Assembly (NCBI RefSeq): GCF_900103345.1
Contig: NZ_LT629702.1
Location: forward strand, 4,813,501-4,877,500
From: Pseudomonas azotoformans
GTDB taxonomy: Bacteria; Pseudomonadota; Gammaproteobacteria; Pseudomonadales; Pseudomonadaceae
DNA length: 64,000 nucleotides
Direction of reading: 5' to 3'
The translations under genes were made by a program, and so were the position numbers. A model generated the notes under the pieces. That model was not told where the DNA came from, searched no databases, and was given only the letters and a program-made list of their open reading frames with translations. Numbering within the stretch: position 1 is the stretch's first letter; each line of letters begins with the position of its first letter. This document shows, piece after piece, positions 55,181 through 63,989 of the stretch.

Positions 55181-55498
55181 GATGACATCCTTCCGCTTGT
55201 GGCGGGATTAGGTAGTGGTTTAACTGATGCCAATGATCCTCTTCCGGCGCAACACTCTCTAGATACAGTTCGCCTGTATTGTGAGGGGCCAGTTAACTGT
55301 TTATAGCTGCTGTACTGTACGGAAATGGGGCAACTGTACCTGTCTGCACTGAAACAGTGCGAAATAGGGTTTTTCGGTGAGGCGTGTAGGATATGTCGGT
55401 AAGAAATGACCGGTACAGCAGTACAGTTTTTTCAATAAGTAGCGATGAATCCACCGAGCTGATGAAACTGAATTTGCATCAGCTCGGATCTGTATCAA
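55181..55498. promoter_or_regulatory. regulatory region upstream of DUF1127 copy 2 with repeated CTGTAC motifs
   Basis: This 318-bp gap contains GATACAG/CTGTAT (55262-55279), the palindrome CAGTTAACTG (55290-55299), CTGTACTGTAC (55310-55320), AACTGTACCTG (55332-55342) and CGGTACAGCAGTACAGTTT (55411-55429). It also holds a perfect 11-bp inverted repeat (CCGAGCTGATG/CATCAGCTCGG, 55454-55487) just after the stop of the CoA-transferase gene. The repeated motif suggests a multi-site operator. Confidence 0.5.
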
Positions 55499-56992
55499 TC
55501 ACGCCTTGAGCATGTGCCCGGTTTCTTCCAGGTTGATGTGCCAACTCAGTGCTTCGCGCAGGATGTGCGGGGTATGCCCGCCGATGGCGCAGGCGGCATC
55601 GAAGTAACTGTTCAGCGCATCGCGGTAGGCGGGGTGCACACAGTTGTCGATGATCACCCGAGCCCGTTCCCGTGGCGCCAGGCCACGCAGGTCGGCCAGG
55701 CCAATCTCGGTCACCAGGATGTCGACGTCATGCTCGGTGTGATCCACGTGGCTGACCATTGGCACCACACTGGAAATTGCGCCGCCCTTGGCAATCGACT
55801 TGGTAACGAAGATCGCCAGGTGCGCGTTGCGCGCGAAATCCCCGGAGCCGCCAATGCCGTTCATCATCCGCGTGCCGCAGACATGGGTGGAGTTGACGTT
55901 ACCGTAGATGTCGAACTCCAGTGCGGTGTTGATGCCGATAATGCCCAGGCGCCGCACCACTTCAGGGTGGTTGGAGATCTCCTGCGGGCGCAGTACCAGC
56001 TTGTCCTTATAGTGTTCGAGGTTGCCGAACACGTCGGCATTGCGCCGCTCCGACAAGGTAATCGAGCTGCCCGAGGCGAAGCTGAGCTTGCCGGCGTCGA
56101 TCAGGTCGAAGGTCGAATCCTGCAACACTTCCGAATACATGGTCAGGTCTTCGAACGGCGACTCGATCAACCCGCACATCACCGCGTTGGCTATGTTGCC
56201 GATACCGGCCTGCAGCGGACCGAGCTTGTTGGTCATGCGCCCGGCGTCGACTTCCTGCTTGAGAAAGTTGATCAGGTGGTTGGCGATACCTTGGGTGTCG
56301 CTGTCGGGCGGCGTCACCGTAGAGGCAGAGTCGGCCTGGTTGGTGATCACGATGGCCACGATCTTTTCCGGTGGGATAGGGATCGCGGTGCTGCCGATAC
56401 GGTCATCAACTTTGATCAGCGGGATCGGCGTGCGCGTCGGCCGATAGGTCGGGATATAGATGTCGTGCAACCCTTCCAGGTTCGGGTTGTGCGCCAGGTT
56501 GATCTCGACGATCACCTGTTTGGCAAAAATCGCGAAGCTGGCCGAGTTGCCCACAGACGTGGTGGGCACGATATGCCCTTGTTCAGTGATCGCCACCGCT
56601 TCAATCACCGCGATGTCCGGCAACTTGAGTTGGTTGTTGCGCAGTTGCTCGACAGTTTCCGACAAGTGCTGGTCGATGAACATCACTTCGCCGGCGTTGA
56701 TTGCCTTGCGCAGGGTGCTGTCGACCTGGAACGGCATGCGTCGTGACAGTACGCCTGCTTCGGTCAGTTGCTTGTCCAGGTCATTGCCCAGGCTGGCGCC
56801 GGTCATCAGGGTGATTTTCAGCGGCGACGTCTTGGCGCGTTCGGCCAGGGCGTGGGGAACGGCCTTGGCTTCACCGGCACGGGTGAAGCCACTCATGCCG
56901 ACGGTCATGCCGTCCTCGATCAGTGCGGCGGCGTCTGCCGCGCTCATGACCTTGTTCAACAACGAAGGCAAGCGGATGCGATCACGGTACAT
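55499..56992 (-). CDS. acetyl-CoA hydrolase/CoA-transferase family protein
   Basis: The 497-residue enzyme belongs to the acetyl-CoA hydrolase/transferase family, whose members move CoA between acetate, succinate and propionate. The GMTVGMSGFTRAGEAKAVP start and the GIGGSGDFARNAHLAIF glycine loop are characteristic. A Glu in the VTEIGLADLRGL region is a candidate catalytic residue. Close Pseudomonas members act as succinyl-CoA:acetate CoA-transferases, but the sequence alone does not fix the pair of substrates. The PAO1 counterpart appears to be PA5445. Confidence 0.9.
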   Translation of the reverse strand: MYRDRIRLPSLLNKVMSAADAAALIEDGMTVGMSGFTRAGEAKAVPHALAERAKTSPLKITLMTGASLGNDLDKQLTEAGVLSRRMPFQVDSTLRKAINAGEVMFIDQHLSETVEQLRNNQLKLPDIAVIEAVAITEQGHIVPTTSVGNSASFAIFAKQVIVEINLAHNPNLEGLHDIYIPTYRPTRTPIPLIKVDDRIGSTAIPIPPEKIVAIVITNQADSASTVTPPDSDTQGIANHLINFLKQEVDAGRMTNKLGPLQAGIGNIANAVMCGLIESPFEDLTMYSEVLQDSTFDLIDAGKLSFASGSSITLSERRNADVFGNLEHYKDKLVLRPQEISNHPEVVRRLGIIGINTALEFDIYGNVNSTHVCGTRMMNGIGGSGDFARNAHLAIFVTKSIAKGGAISSVVPMVSHVDHTEHDVDILVTEIGLADLRGLAPRERARVIIDNCVHPAYRDALNSYFDAACAIGGHTPHILREALSWHINLEETGHMLKA

Positions 56993-57117
56993 GGATTCTT
57001 ATCTCAGGCTACGGAAGCAAGGTGCGCAGTTTAGTGATTTCAAATAATTTCGGCCCGCTACCATGGTCGAATGCCAGGTAGCGATTTAGAGCCTTTGGTC
57101 GGGTTTCATGCAGCAAT

Positions 57118-57149
57118 AAAAAACCCCAGCCTATCGCAGGCCGGGGTTT
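57118..57149 (-). terminator. intrinsic terminator of pntB
   Basis: AAACCCC-GCCT and AGGC-GGGGTTT form an interrupted 11-bp stem. Read on the minus strand it is followed by a run of Ts (TTTTTTATT). It lies 22 bp after the pntB stop codon. Confidence 0.85.
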
Positions 57150-57171
57150 CGAGTATTGCGCTGAGGCAGTG

Positions 57172-58608
57172 TTACTCGACGGCTTTGACCATGTCTTCGA
57201 TGACCTTCTTGGCATCACCGAAGACCATCATGGTCTTGTCCAAGTAGAACAGTTCGTTATCCAGACCGGCATAACCACTGGCCATCGAGCGCTTGTTGAC
57301 GATGATGGTCTTGGCCTTGAACGCTTCGAGGATCGGCATGCCGGCAATCGGCGAGTTCGGGTCGTTCTTCGCAGCCGGGTTGACCACGTCGTTCGCGCCG
57401 AGCACCAGTACCACGTCGGCCTGGCCGAACTCGGAGTTGATGTCTTCCATCTCGAACACCTGGTCGTAGGGCACTTCTGCCTCGGCCAGCAGGACGTTCA
57501 TATGGCCGGGCATACGGCCGGCCACCGGGTGGATCGCGTACTTCACGGTCACGCCACGATGGGTCAGCTTTTCTGTCAGCTCTTTCAGCGCATGCTGTGC
57601 GCGTGCCACTGCCAAGCCGTAGCCTGGCACGATGATCACCGTGTCGGCGTTGGTCAGCAGGAAGGTCGCGTCGTCGGCCGAGCCGGATTTCACCGGGCGT
57701 GCTTCTTTAGAGCCCGCCGCCGCACCCGCATCCGGCGCATTGCCGAAACCGCCGAGCAGCACATTAAAGAAGGAACGGTTCATCGCCTTGCACATGATGT
57801 AAGACAGGATCGCGCCGCTGGAACCTACCAGGGAGCCGGCAATGATCAGCATCGAGTTGTTCAGCGAGAAGCCGATGCCCGCTGCTGCCCAACCGGAGTA
57901 GCTGTTGAGCATCGACACCACTACCGGCATGTCGGCGCCGCCAATCGGGATGATGATCAGCACGCCGAGCACGAACGCCAAGGCCAGCATCAGCGCAAAG
58001 GCGGTGAGGTTGCCGGTGAACATGAACGCCAGGCCCAGGCCGAGGGTCAGCAAGCCGAGTACCAGGTTCAGCTTGTGCTGCCCGCCGAACTGTACCGGTG
58101 CGCCCTGGAACAGGCGGAACTTGTACTTGCCCGACAGCTTGCCGAACGCTATCACCGAACCGGAGAAGGTGATGGCACCGATGGCTGCGCCAAGGAACAG
58201 TTCCAGGCGGTTACCGGCAGGGATCGAATCGCCCAGGTGTTTGACGATGCCCAGGGATTGCGGCTCGACTACGGCGGCAATGGCGATGAACACTGCAGCC
58301 AGGCCGATCATGCTGTGCATGAAGGCGACCAGCTCCGGCATCTTGGTCATTTCTACGCGCTTGGCCATGACCGAACCGGCAGTGCCGCCGATCAGCAGGC
58401 CGACGATCACGTAGCCGATACCAGCAGTGGCGAGTTCAGCGCCGAGCTTATAGATGAGGCCCACGGTCGTGAGTACCGCCAGTGCCATGCCAAGCATGCC
58501 GAACAGGTTGCCGCGTCGCGATGTGGTGGGGTGTGACAGGCCTTTAAGAGCCTGGATAAAGCAGATCGACGCGATCAAGTAGAGCGTCGTAACCAGATTC
58601 ATGCTCAT
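57172..58608 (-). CDS. pntB: NAD(P) transhydrogenase subunit beta
   Basis: The 478-residue protein has nine membrane helices followed by the NADP(H)-binding domain III (about 300-478, with VIIVPGYGLAVARAQ and VLVLGANDVVNPAA). With PntAA and PntAB it forms the proton-translocating enzyme that reduces NADP+ using NADH and proton-motive force. Its start overlaps the stop of pntAB by one base (TAATG). Confidence 0.97.
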   Translation of the reverse strand: MSMNLVTTLYLIASICFIQALKGLSHPTTSRRGNLFGMLGMALAVLTTVGLIYKLGAELATAGIGYVIVGLLIGGTAGSVMAKRVEMTKMPELVAFMHSMIGLAAVFIAIAAVVEPQSLGIVKHLGDSIPAGNRLELFLGAAIGAITFSGSVIAFGKLSGKYKFRLFQGAPVQFGGQHKLNLVLGLLTLGLGLAFMFTGNLTAFALMLALAFVLGVLIIIPIGGADMPVVVSMLNSYSGWAAAGIGFSLNNSMLIIAGSLVGSSGAILSYIMCKAMNRSFFNVLLGGFGNAPDAGAAAGSKEARPVKSGSADDATFLLTNADTVIIVPGYGLAVARAQHALKELTEKLTHRGVTVKYAIHPVAGRMPGHMNVLLAEAEVPYDQVFEMEDINSEFGQADVVLVLGANDVVNPAAKNDPNSPIAGMPILEAFKAKTIIVNKRSMASGYAGLDNELFYLDKTMMVFGDAKKVIEDMVKAVE

Positions 58609-58928
58609 TACTTCGGCGCCTCTTCTTTTGCTTTCGGGGCTTTCTTCTTGAACATCTCAAGCATACGGCGCGTCACCAGGAAGCCACCGAACACGTTGAC
58701 CGCTGCGAGCGCAACGGCCAAGGTACCCATGGTCTTGCCCAGCGGAGTTACGGTGAGCGCAGCGGCGAGCATGGCGCCGACGATCACGATCGCCGAAATT
58801 GCGTTGGTCACGGCCATCAATGGCGTGTGCAGCGCGGGCGTTACGTTCCAGACCACGTGGTAACCGACATAAATCGCCAGCACAAAGATGATCAGGTTGT
58901 AGATACCGGGGGAGATAAGCTCTTCCAT
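58608..58928 (-). CDS. pntAB: NAD(P) transhydrogenase subunit alpha part 2
   Basis: The 106-residue product supplies the membrane helices that are fused to the alpha subunit in E. coli PntA. Three or four hydrophobic segments precede a Lys-rich tail ([14 protein letters not shown]). It lies 15 bp after pntAA and overlaps pntB, so the three genes form one operon. Confidence 0.95.
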   Translation of the reverse strand: MEELISPGIYNLIIFVLAIYVGYHVVWNVTPALHTPLMAVTNAISAIVIVGAMLAAALTVTPLGKTMGTLAVALAAVNVFGGFLVTRRMLEMFKKKAPKAKEEAPK

Positions 58929-58943
58929 CGTCTGAATCCCTGC

Positions 58944-60065
58944 TTAGGCGTTTTTGCGGATGACTTGGCCGTCGCGGCACATCAGGCACGCGGCGACGAT
59001 GTCGTCTTCAAGGTTGATTTCAAACTGCCCTTCCTTGGTGAAGACCAGCTTCAGGAAGTCCAGCAGGTTGCGCGCGTACAAGGCTGACGCGTCGGCTGCG
59101 ACGGCACCGGCCAGGTTGGTCGGGCCGCAGATGATCACGCCATTTTCCACCACCACCTGATCGGCGACGGTCAGTGGGCAGTTGCCGCCTTGGGCTGCGG
59201 CGAGGTCGATCACCACGGAACCCGGCTTCATCTGCGCGACGGTTTCAGCGCTGAGCAATGTCGGCGCTTTACGGCCAGGAATCAGCGCGGTGGTGATGAC
59301 GATGTCGGCCTGCTTGGCGCGTTCATGCACGGCCAGGGCCTGGCGTTGCATCCAGCTGGTGGGCATCGGGCGAGCGTAACCGCCGACGCCGACGGCGCAT
59401 TCGCGCTCTTCGTCGGTTTCGTAAGGCACGTCGACGAACTTGGCGCCGAGGGATTCGATCTGCTCTTTAACGGCCGGGCGTACGTCGGACGCTTCGATAA
59501 CGGCACCCAGGCGTTTCGCTGTGGCAATCGCCTGCAAGCCAGCAACACCTGCGCCGAGGATCAATACGCGGGCAGCCTTAACGGTACCGGCTGCGGTCAT
59601 CAGCATCGGCATGAAGCGCGGATAGTGATGAGCGGCGAGCAGTACCGCCTTATAGCCGGCGATGTTGGCCTGGGAGGACAGCACGTCGAGGCTCTGAGCC
59701 CGTGAGGTGCGTGGCGCAGCTTCCAGCGCAAAGGCGGTGATGCCCTGCCCGGCCAGCTTGCCGATGGTTTCGTTGCTGAACGGATTGAGCATGCCCACCA
59801 ACACGGTGCCACTTTTGATCAGCGTCAGTTCGCTGTCGCTGGGGGCAACCACCTTGAGAATCAGCTCGGCGCCAAACGCATCGTTGGCGCTGCCAATGGT
59901 CGCGCCTGCCGTTTCATAGGCACTGTCGACGATGCTGGCTTTGATGCCTGCTCCGCTTTGTACAGTGACCTTATGGCCCTGGCCGATCAGCTTCTTGATG
60001 GTTTCCGGGGTGGCAGCCACCCGCGTTTCACCGGTCTGGGTTTCGAGAGGAACACCAATGTGCAC
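58944..60065 (-). CDS. pntAA: NAD(P) transhydrogenase subunit alpha part 1
   Basis: The 373-residue soluble subunit binds NAD(H) in domain I. The Rossmann glycine pattern is in RVLILGAGVAGLQAIATAKRLGA, and the RAQSLDVLSSQANIAGYKAVLL segment is conserved. The start is a GTG at 60065 (read as Met, then HIGVPLETQTGETRVA), supported by CAGGAG upstream. The in-frame extension upstream of this is not conserved in character. Two direct copies of TGATCTTTTTG lie just upstream, in its leader. Confidence 0.96.
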   Translation of the reverse strand: MHIGVPLETQTGETRVAATPETIKKLIGQGHKVTVQSGAGIKASIVDSAYETAGATIGSANDAFGAELILKVVAPSDSELTLIKSGTVLVGMLNPFSNETIGKLAGQGITAFALEAAPRTSRAQSLDVLSSQANIAGYKAVLLAAHHYPRFMPMLMTAAGTVKAARVLILGAGVAGLQAIATAKRLGAVIEASDVRPAVKEQIESLGAKFVDVPYETDEERECAVGVGGYARPMPTSWMQRQALAVHERAKQADIVITTALIPGRKAPTLLSAETVAQMKPGSVVIDLAAAQGGNCPLTVADQVVVENGVIICGPTNLAGAVAADASALYARNLLDFLKLVFTKEGQFEINLEDDIVAACLMCRDGQVIRKNA

Positions 60066-60516
60066 GTCAAATCTCCTGCATGATCTTTTTGCTTTTGATC
60101 TTTTTGTAAAAAGGCCAGTGCACCGCGAGTGGCGCAACTGGGGCGGCCGATCAGCACGATCCCGCTGAAATGACAGCGGGGCGCGGCATTTTGCAGGCGA
60201 ACTTTACGGCCTTCAAGGGATTATGACGGGTGACGAAAAATTAACTACAAGTCACCCTGTGACTGATTGTCGCAACGAGCTGAAATAACCTCTTCAAATA
60301 CATTGGCTTAAAGGGCTTCAGGCGTTTTTGCAATCTTTTGTCATGGTTGGCGTGAATAGTCGGCCATTGGCTTGTAATAGTCGCTCAAAGCCATATGGAT
60401 CATGGCTTTGAGCCGAATTTTTTGTGAAAAATGCAGTCTGCTTAAATGCGACATATATATACATCTGTAGGACTTCAATATTGCTGACTACAAAGTCAAT
60501 AAAACGGCTTTAGCCT
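60066..60516. other. intergenic region upstream of pntAA
   Basis: The 451-bp gap contains the pntAA leader with an 11-bp direct repeat (TGATCTTTTTG at 60081-60091 and 60096-60106), giving an A-rich leader in the mRNA. Further on lies a strong hairpin followed by Ts (60383-60423) that has no matching gene. The gcdR gene ends on the other side. Confidence 0.55.
60383..60423 (+). terminator. orphan intrinsic terminator
   Basis: GCTCAAAGCCAT and ATGGCTTTGAGC form a perfect 12-bp stem with a 7-base loop, followed by CGAA and six Ts on the plus strand. Both flanking genes lie on the minus strand, so no annotated gene explains a plus-strand terminator here. Confidence 0.7.
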
Positions 60517-61416
60517 TTAAATATTAGTGCTGTAGCGATACGACTGCTCGATGAGCCAGTCCCTGAACGCATGAAGTGAGGCAGATTCGACTTTTCTGTC
60601 AGGAATCATCAGGTAATAAGCCTTCGTACTGGTCAGCGCCTCGGGACTTGCGATCATCAGTTGGCCTTCCTCCAGTTCGCGCTGGATAAGGAACGGCGGG
60701 ATCAGTGCGATCCCCATGTCATGCATGGCTGCTTGGGACAACATCGAGAATAGCTCGTAACGGGGGCCTGTCATGTCGCGTGGGATGTTCAGGTGTTGGG
60801 CGTTGAACCATTGGCGCCAAGCGTAGGGTCGTGTGGTTTGCTGCAGGAGCGGCAGTTCTGCAATCTCCTGGGCGCTGAACTGCGCACGGTCACCCAATAG
60901 CCGAGGGCTGCATACAGGTACAGGATTTTCGCCCATCAGCCGGTGGGACTCGGTACCGGACCAGTCGGCATCGCCGAAGTAGATGGCAGCGTCGAATTCG
61001 GTGTCGGCAAAGAGGAAAGGGCGTGTTCGATTCGTGAGGTTGACTGTGACCTCAGGGTGCTGGCGTTGGAAGTCCTTGAGGCGAGGGATCAACCATTGAG
61101 TGCCAAAGGTCGGGACCACGGCCAGTTCGATGGTGTTGGCGCCCTGCTGCCCCATGACGGAAAGCGTATCGCGCTCCACCGCATCCAGTTGCGTTGCGAC
61201 GCGACGGCTATAGGACAGCCCTGCTTCTGTCAGTTTTACCCCGCGCCGTGAACGGCGAAACAGCTCGACACTTAGAAACTCCTCGAGACTGGCTATCTGG
61301 CGACAGATGGCGCCTTGAGTGATCGAAAGCTCCTCGGCGGCCTTGGTGAAGCTCTCGTGGCGGGCTGCCGCTTCAAAACTGACAAGGGCGGTGGTACTGG
61401 GGATTTTTCTGCGCAT
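60517..61416 (-). CDS. gcdR: LysR-family regulator GcdR
   Basis: The 299-residue LysR regulator has an N-terminal winged HTH (STTALVSFEAAARHESFTKAAEELSITQGAICRQIASLEEFL) and a ligand-binding domain. It is divergent from gcdH, as is GcdR in P. aeruginosa (PA0448), which responds to glutarate and activates glutaryl-CoA breakdown. The ATG at 61416 is favoured over a GTG at 61431 because GAGG lies at good spacing. Two GCGCATATAC copies sit at and upstream of its start. Confidence 0.92.
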   Translation of the reverse strand: MRRKIPSTTALVSFEAAARHESFTKAAEELSITQGAICRQIASLEEFLSVELFRRSRRGVKLTEAGLSYSRRVATQLDAVERDTLSVMGQQGANTIELAVVPTFGTQWLIPRLKDFQRQHPEVTVNLTNRTRPFLFADTEFDAAIYFGDADWSGTESHRLMGENPVPVCSPRLLGDRAQFSAQEIAELPLLQQTTRPYAWRQWFNAQHLNIPRDMTGPRYELFSMLSQAAMHDMGIALIPPFLIQRELEEGQLMIASPEALTSTKAYYLMIPDRKVESASLHAFRDWLIEQSYRYSTNI

Positions 61417-61451
61417 ATACCGTGTCCTCACTTACCAAGGCGCATATACGC
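61411..61451. promoter_or_regulatory. candidate GcdR operator (direct repeats)
   Basis: GCGCATATAC occurs at 61411-61420 and again at 61440-61449, 29 bp apart, which is about three helical turns on the same face. The second copy extends to GCGCATATACGC. One copy overlaps the gcdR start codon, so GcdR binding could also repress its own gene. Confidence 0.45.
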
Positions 61452-61574
61452 ACCTTTCGGCTATTTCGAAGTGAGAAATTAGCACAACCCTATGCGGAAA
61501 CCTCGTTTGCCCTGCGCGCTTGCCGGGCCTAGGCTGCTTCCACGACTTCCGATTTCTTCCGCGAGGACTTATTC

Positions 61575-62756
61575 ATGGCTGGCAAGGCAAGCTTCAACTG
61601 GATCGATCCACTGCTGCTGGATCAACAGCTCACCGAAGAAGAGCGCATGGTGCGCGACAGTGCTGAGCAGTTTGCCCAGGACAAGTTGGCACCACGCGTG
61701 CTCGAAGCCTTCCGCCATGAGAAGACCGACCCTGCGATTTTTCGCGAGATGGGCGAGACCGGTCTGCTCGGCGCGATGATTCCCGAGCAGTACGGCGGCA
61801 GTGGCTTGAATTACGTCAGTTATGGGTTGATCGCGCGTGAAGTGGAGCGTGTCGACTCGGGCTATCGTTCGATGATGAGTGTGCAGTCGTCACTGGTCAT
61901 GGTGCCAATCAATGAGTTCGGCACTGAGGCGCAGAAGCAGAAGTATCTGCCGAAGCTGGCTTCCGGTGAATGGATCGGGTGTTTTGGTCTGACAGAGCCT
62001 AACCACGGTTCCGACCCTGGCGCGATGATCACTCGTGCCCGCAAGGTGGAGGGTGGCTACAGCCTGACGGGCGCAAAGATGTGGATCACCAATAGCCCGA
62101 TCGCCGATGTGTTTGTGGTGTGGGGCAAGGACGACGCCGGCGACATTCGTGGTTTTGTCCTGGAGAAAGGCTGGAAGGGCCTGAGCGCTCCGGCGATTCA
62201 CGGGAAGGTCGGGCTGCGCGCCTCCATTACTGGTGAAATCGTCATGGACAACGTGTTCGTGCCGGAAGAGAACATCTTCCCGGACGTGCGCGGCTTGAAG
62301 GGGCCTTTCACGTGCCTTAACTCCGCTCGCTATGGCATCTCCTGGGGCGCGTTGGGGGCAGCCGAGTTCTGCTGGCACACCGCTCGCCAGTACACGCTTG
62401 ATCGCCAGCAGTTCGGCCGTCCATTGGCGGCGACTCAGTTGATCCAGAAGAAGCTGGCAGACATGCAGACCGAGATTACGCTGGCTCTGCAGGGTTGCCT
62501 GCGCCTTGGGCGCATGAAGGACGAAGGTACGGCGGCGGTTGAGATCACTTCGATCATGAAGCGTAACTCGTGCGGCAAATCCCTGGATATCGCACGCATG
62601 GCCCGGGACATGTTGGGCGGCAATGGGATTTCCGATGAGTTTGGCGTGGCGCGTCATTTGGTCAACCTCGAGGTGGTCAACACCTATGAGGGTACTCATG
62701 ACGTGCACGCCTTGATTCTGGGGCGCGCGCAGACCGGTCTTCAGGCGTTCTATTAA
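61575..62756 (+). CDS. gcdH: glutaryl-CoA dehydrogenase
   Basis: The 393-residue flavoenzyme oxidatively decarboxylates glutaryl-CoA to crotonyl-CoA in lysine and tryptophan breakdown. The acyl-CoA dehydrogenase landmarks are present: [17 protein letters not shown], the [11 protein letters not shown] flavin segment, and the C-terminal [16 protein letters not shown], in which the Glu is the catalytic base. Arg and Ser contacts for the glutaryl carboxylate are plausible but not provable by eye. It is followed by gcdG. Confidence 0.96.
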   Translation: MAGKASFNWIDPLLLDQQLTEEERMVRDSAEQFAQDKLAPRVLEAFRHEKTDPAIFREMGETGLLGAMIPEQYGGSGLNYVSYGLIAREVERVDSGYRSMMSVQSSLVMVPINEFGTEAQKQKYLPKLASGEWIGCFGLTEPNHGSDPGAMITRARKVEGGYSLTGAKMWITNSPIADVFVVWGKDDAGDIRGFVLEKGWKGLSAPAIHGKVGLRASITGEIVMDNVFVPEENIFPDVRGLKGPFTCLNSARYGISWGALGAAEFCWHTARQYTLDRQQFGRPLAATQLIQKKLADMQTEITLALQGCLRLGRMKDEGTAAVEITSIMKRNSCGKSLDIARMARDMLGGNGISDEFGVARHLVNLEVVNTYEGTHDVHALILGRAQTGLQAFY

Positions 62757-62768
62757 TAGGAGCACGGC

Positions 62769-63989
62769 ATGGGCGCGCTTTCGCATCTTCGGGTGCTGGA
62801 TTTATCGCGAGTACTGGCGGGTCCCTGGTCCGGGCAGATCCTTGCGGACCTTGGGGCTGAGGTGATCAAGGTCGAGCGGCCGGGCAGCGGCGATGACACG
62901 CGCGCCTGGGGGCCGCCCTTCCTTAAGGATGCCTATGGTGAGAACACCAGTGAGGCGGCGTATTACCTGTCGGCCAATCGCAATAAGGAGTCGGTGACAA
63001 TCGACTTCACGCGGCCGGAGGGACAGGCGCTGGTGCGTGAGCTGGCGGCCAAGTCGGACATCCTGATAGAGAACTTCAAGGTGGGTGGTCTCGCGGCTTA
63101 CGGGCTGGACTATGAATCGCTCAAGGAGATCAATCCGGAGTTGATCTACTGCTCGATCACAGGTTTTGGGCAGACAGGGCCCTATGCGTCGCGTGCTGGT
63201 TATGACTTCATGATTCAGGGCTTGGGCGGGCTTATGAGTCTGACTGGCCGTCCAGAGGGAGAAGATGGCGCTGGGCCAGTGAAGGTGGGTGTGGCACTGA
63301 CTGACATTCTCACGGGGCTCTACTCGACCGTGGCGATATTGGCGGCACTGGCCCACCGGGATCATGACGGTGGCGGGCAACATATCGATATGGCATTGCT
63401 GGATGTGCAGGTGGCATGCCTGGCCAACCAGGCAATGAATTACCTGACGACGGGCGCACAGCCAAAGCGCTTGGGTAACGCACATCCGAATATCGTGCCT
63501 TACCAGGACTTTCCCACGGCCGATGGCGACTTCATTCTGACGGTGGGCAATGACGGGCAGTTCCGCAAGTTTGCTGAAGTGGCTGGACAGCCACAGTGGG
63601 CAGATGATCCGCGCTTCTCTACTAATAAGGCGCGGGTGGCCAATCGGGCGGAGCTGATTCCATTGATTCGTCAGGCTACGGTGTTCAAGACGACGGCCGA
63701 GTGGGTGTCGCAGCTAGAGCAGGTGGGTGTGCCTTGTGGGCCTATCAATGACCTGGCGCAGGTGTTTGCCGATCCTCAGGTGAAAGCGCGTGGGCTGGCG
63801 ATGGCGCTGCCTCATGCATTGGCAGGAATGGTGCCTCAGGTTGCCAGCCCGATACGGCTGTCCAAGACGCCGGTGGAATATCGTAGTGCGCCTCCACTGC
63901 TGGGAGAGCATACGGCCAAGGTGCTTAAGGAGGTCTTGGGGTTGGGGGTGGCGAATGTGGCCGCATTGAAGGCGGCGGGTGTCATCTGA
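62769..63989 (+). CDS. gcdG: succinyl-CoA:glutarate CoA-transferase (CaiB/BaiF family)
   Basis: The 406-residue family III CoA-transferase probably activates glutarate to glutaryl-CoA for GcdH. The N-terminal LRVLDLSRVLAGPWSGQILADLGAEVIKVERPG and the catalytic Asp region (SRAGYDFMIQGLGGLMSLTG, with Asp in GYD) are conserved. It lies 12 bp after gcdH, so the two genes form an operon under GcdR. The stop codon is within the window. Confidence 0.93.
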   Translation: MGALSHLRVLDLSRVLAGPWSGQILADLGAEVIKVERPGSGDDTRAWGPPFLKDAYGENTSEAAYYLSANRNKESVTIDFTRPEGQALVRELAAKSDILIENFKVGGLAAYGLDYESLKEINPELIYCSITGFGQTGPYASRAGYDFMIQGLGGLMSLTGRPEGEDGAGPVKVGVALTDILTGLYSTVAILAALAHRDHDGGGQHIDMALLDVQVACLANQAMNYLTTGAQPKRLGNAHPNIVPYQDFPTADGDFILTVGNDGQFRKFAEVAGQPQWADDPRFSTNKARVANRAELIPLIRQATVFKTTAEWVSQLEQVGVPCGPINDLAQVFADPQVKARGLAMALPHALAGMVPQVASPIRLSKTPVEYRSAPPLLGEHTAKVLKEVLGLGVANVAALKAAGVI

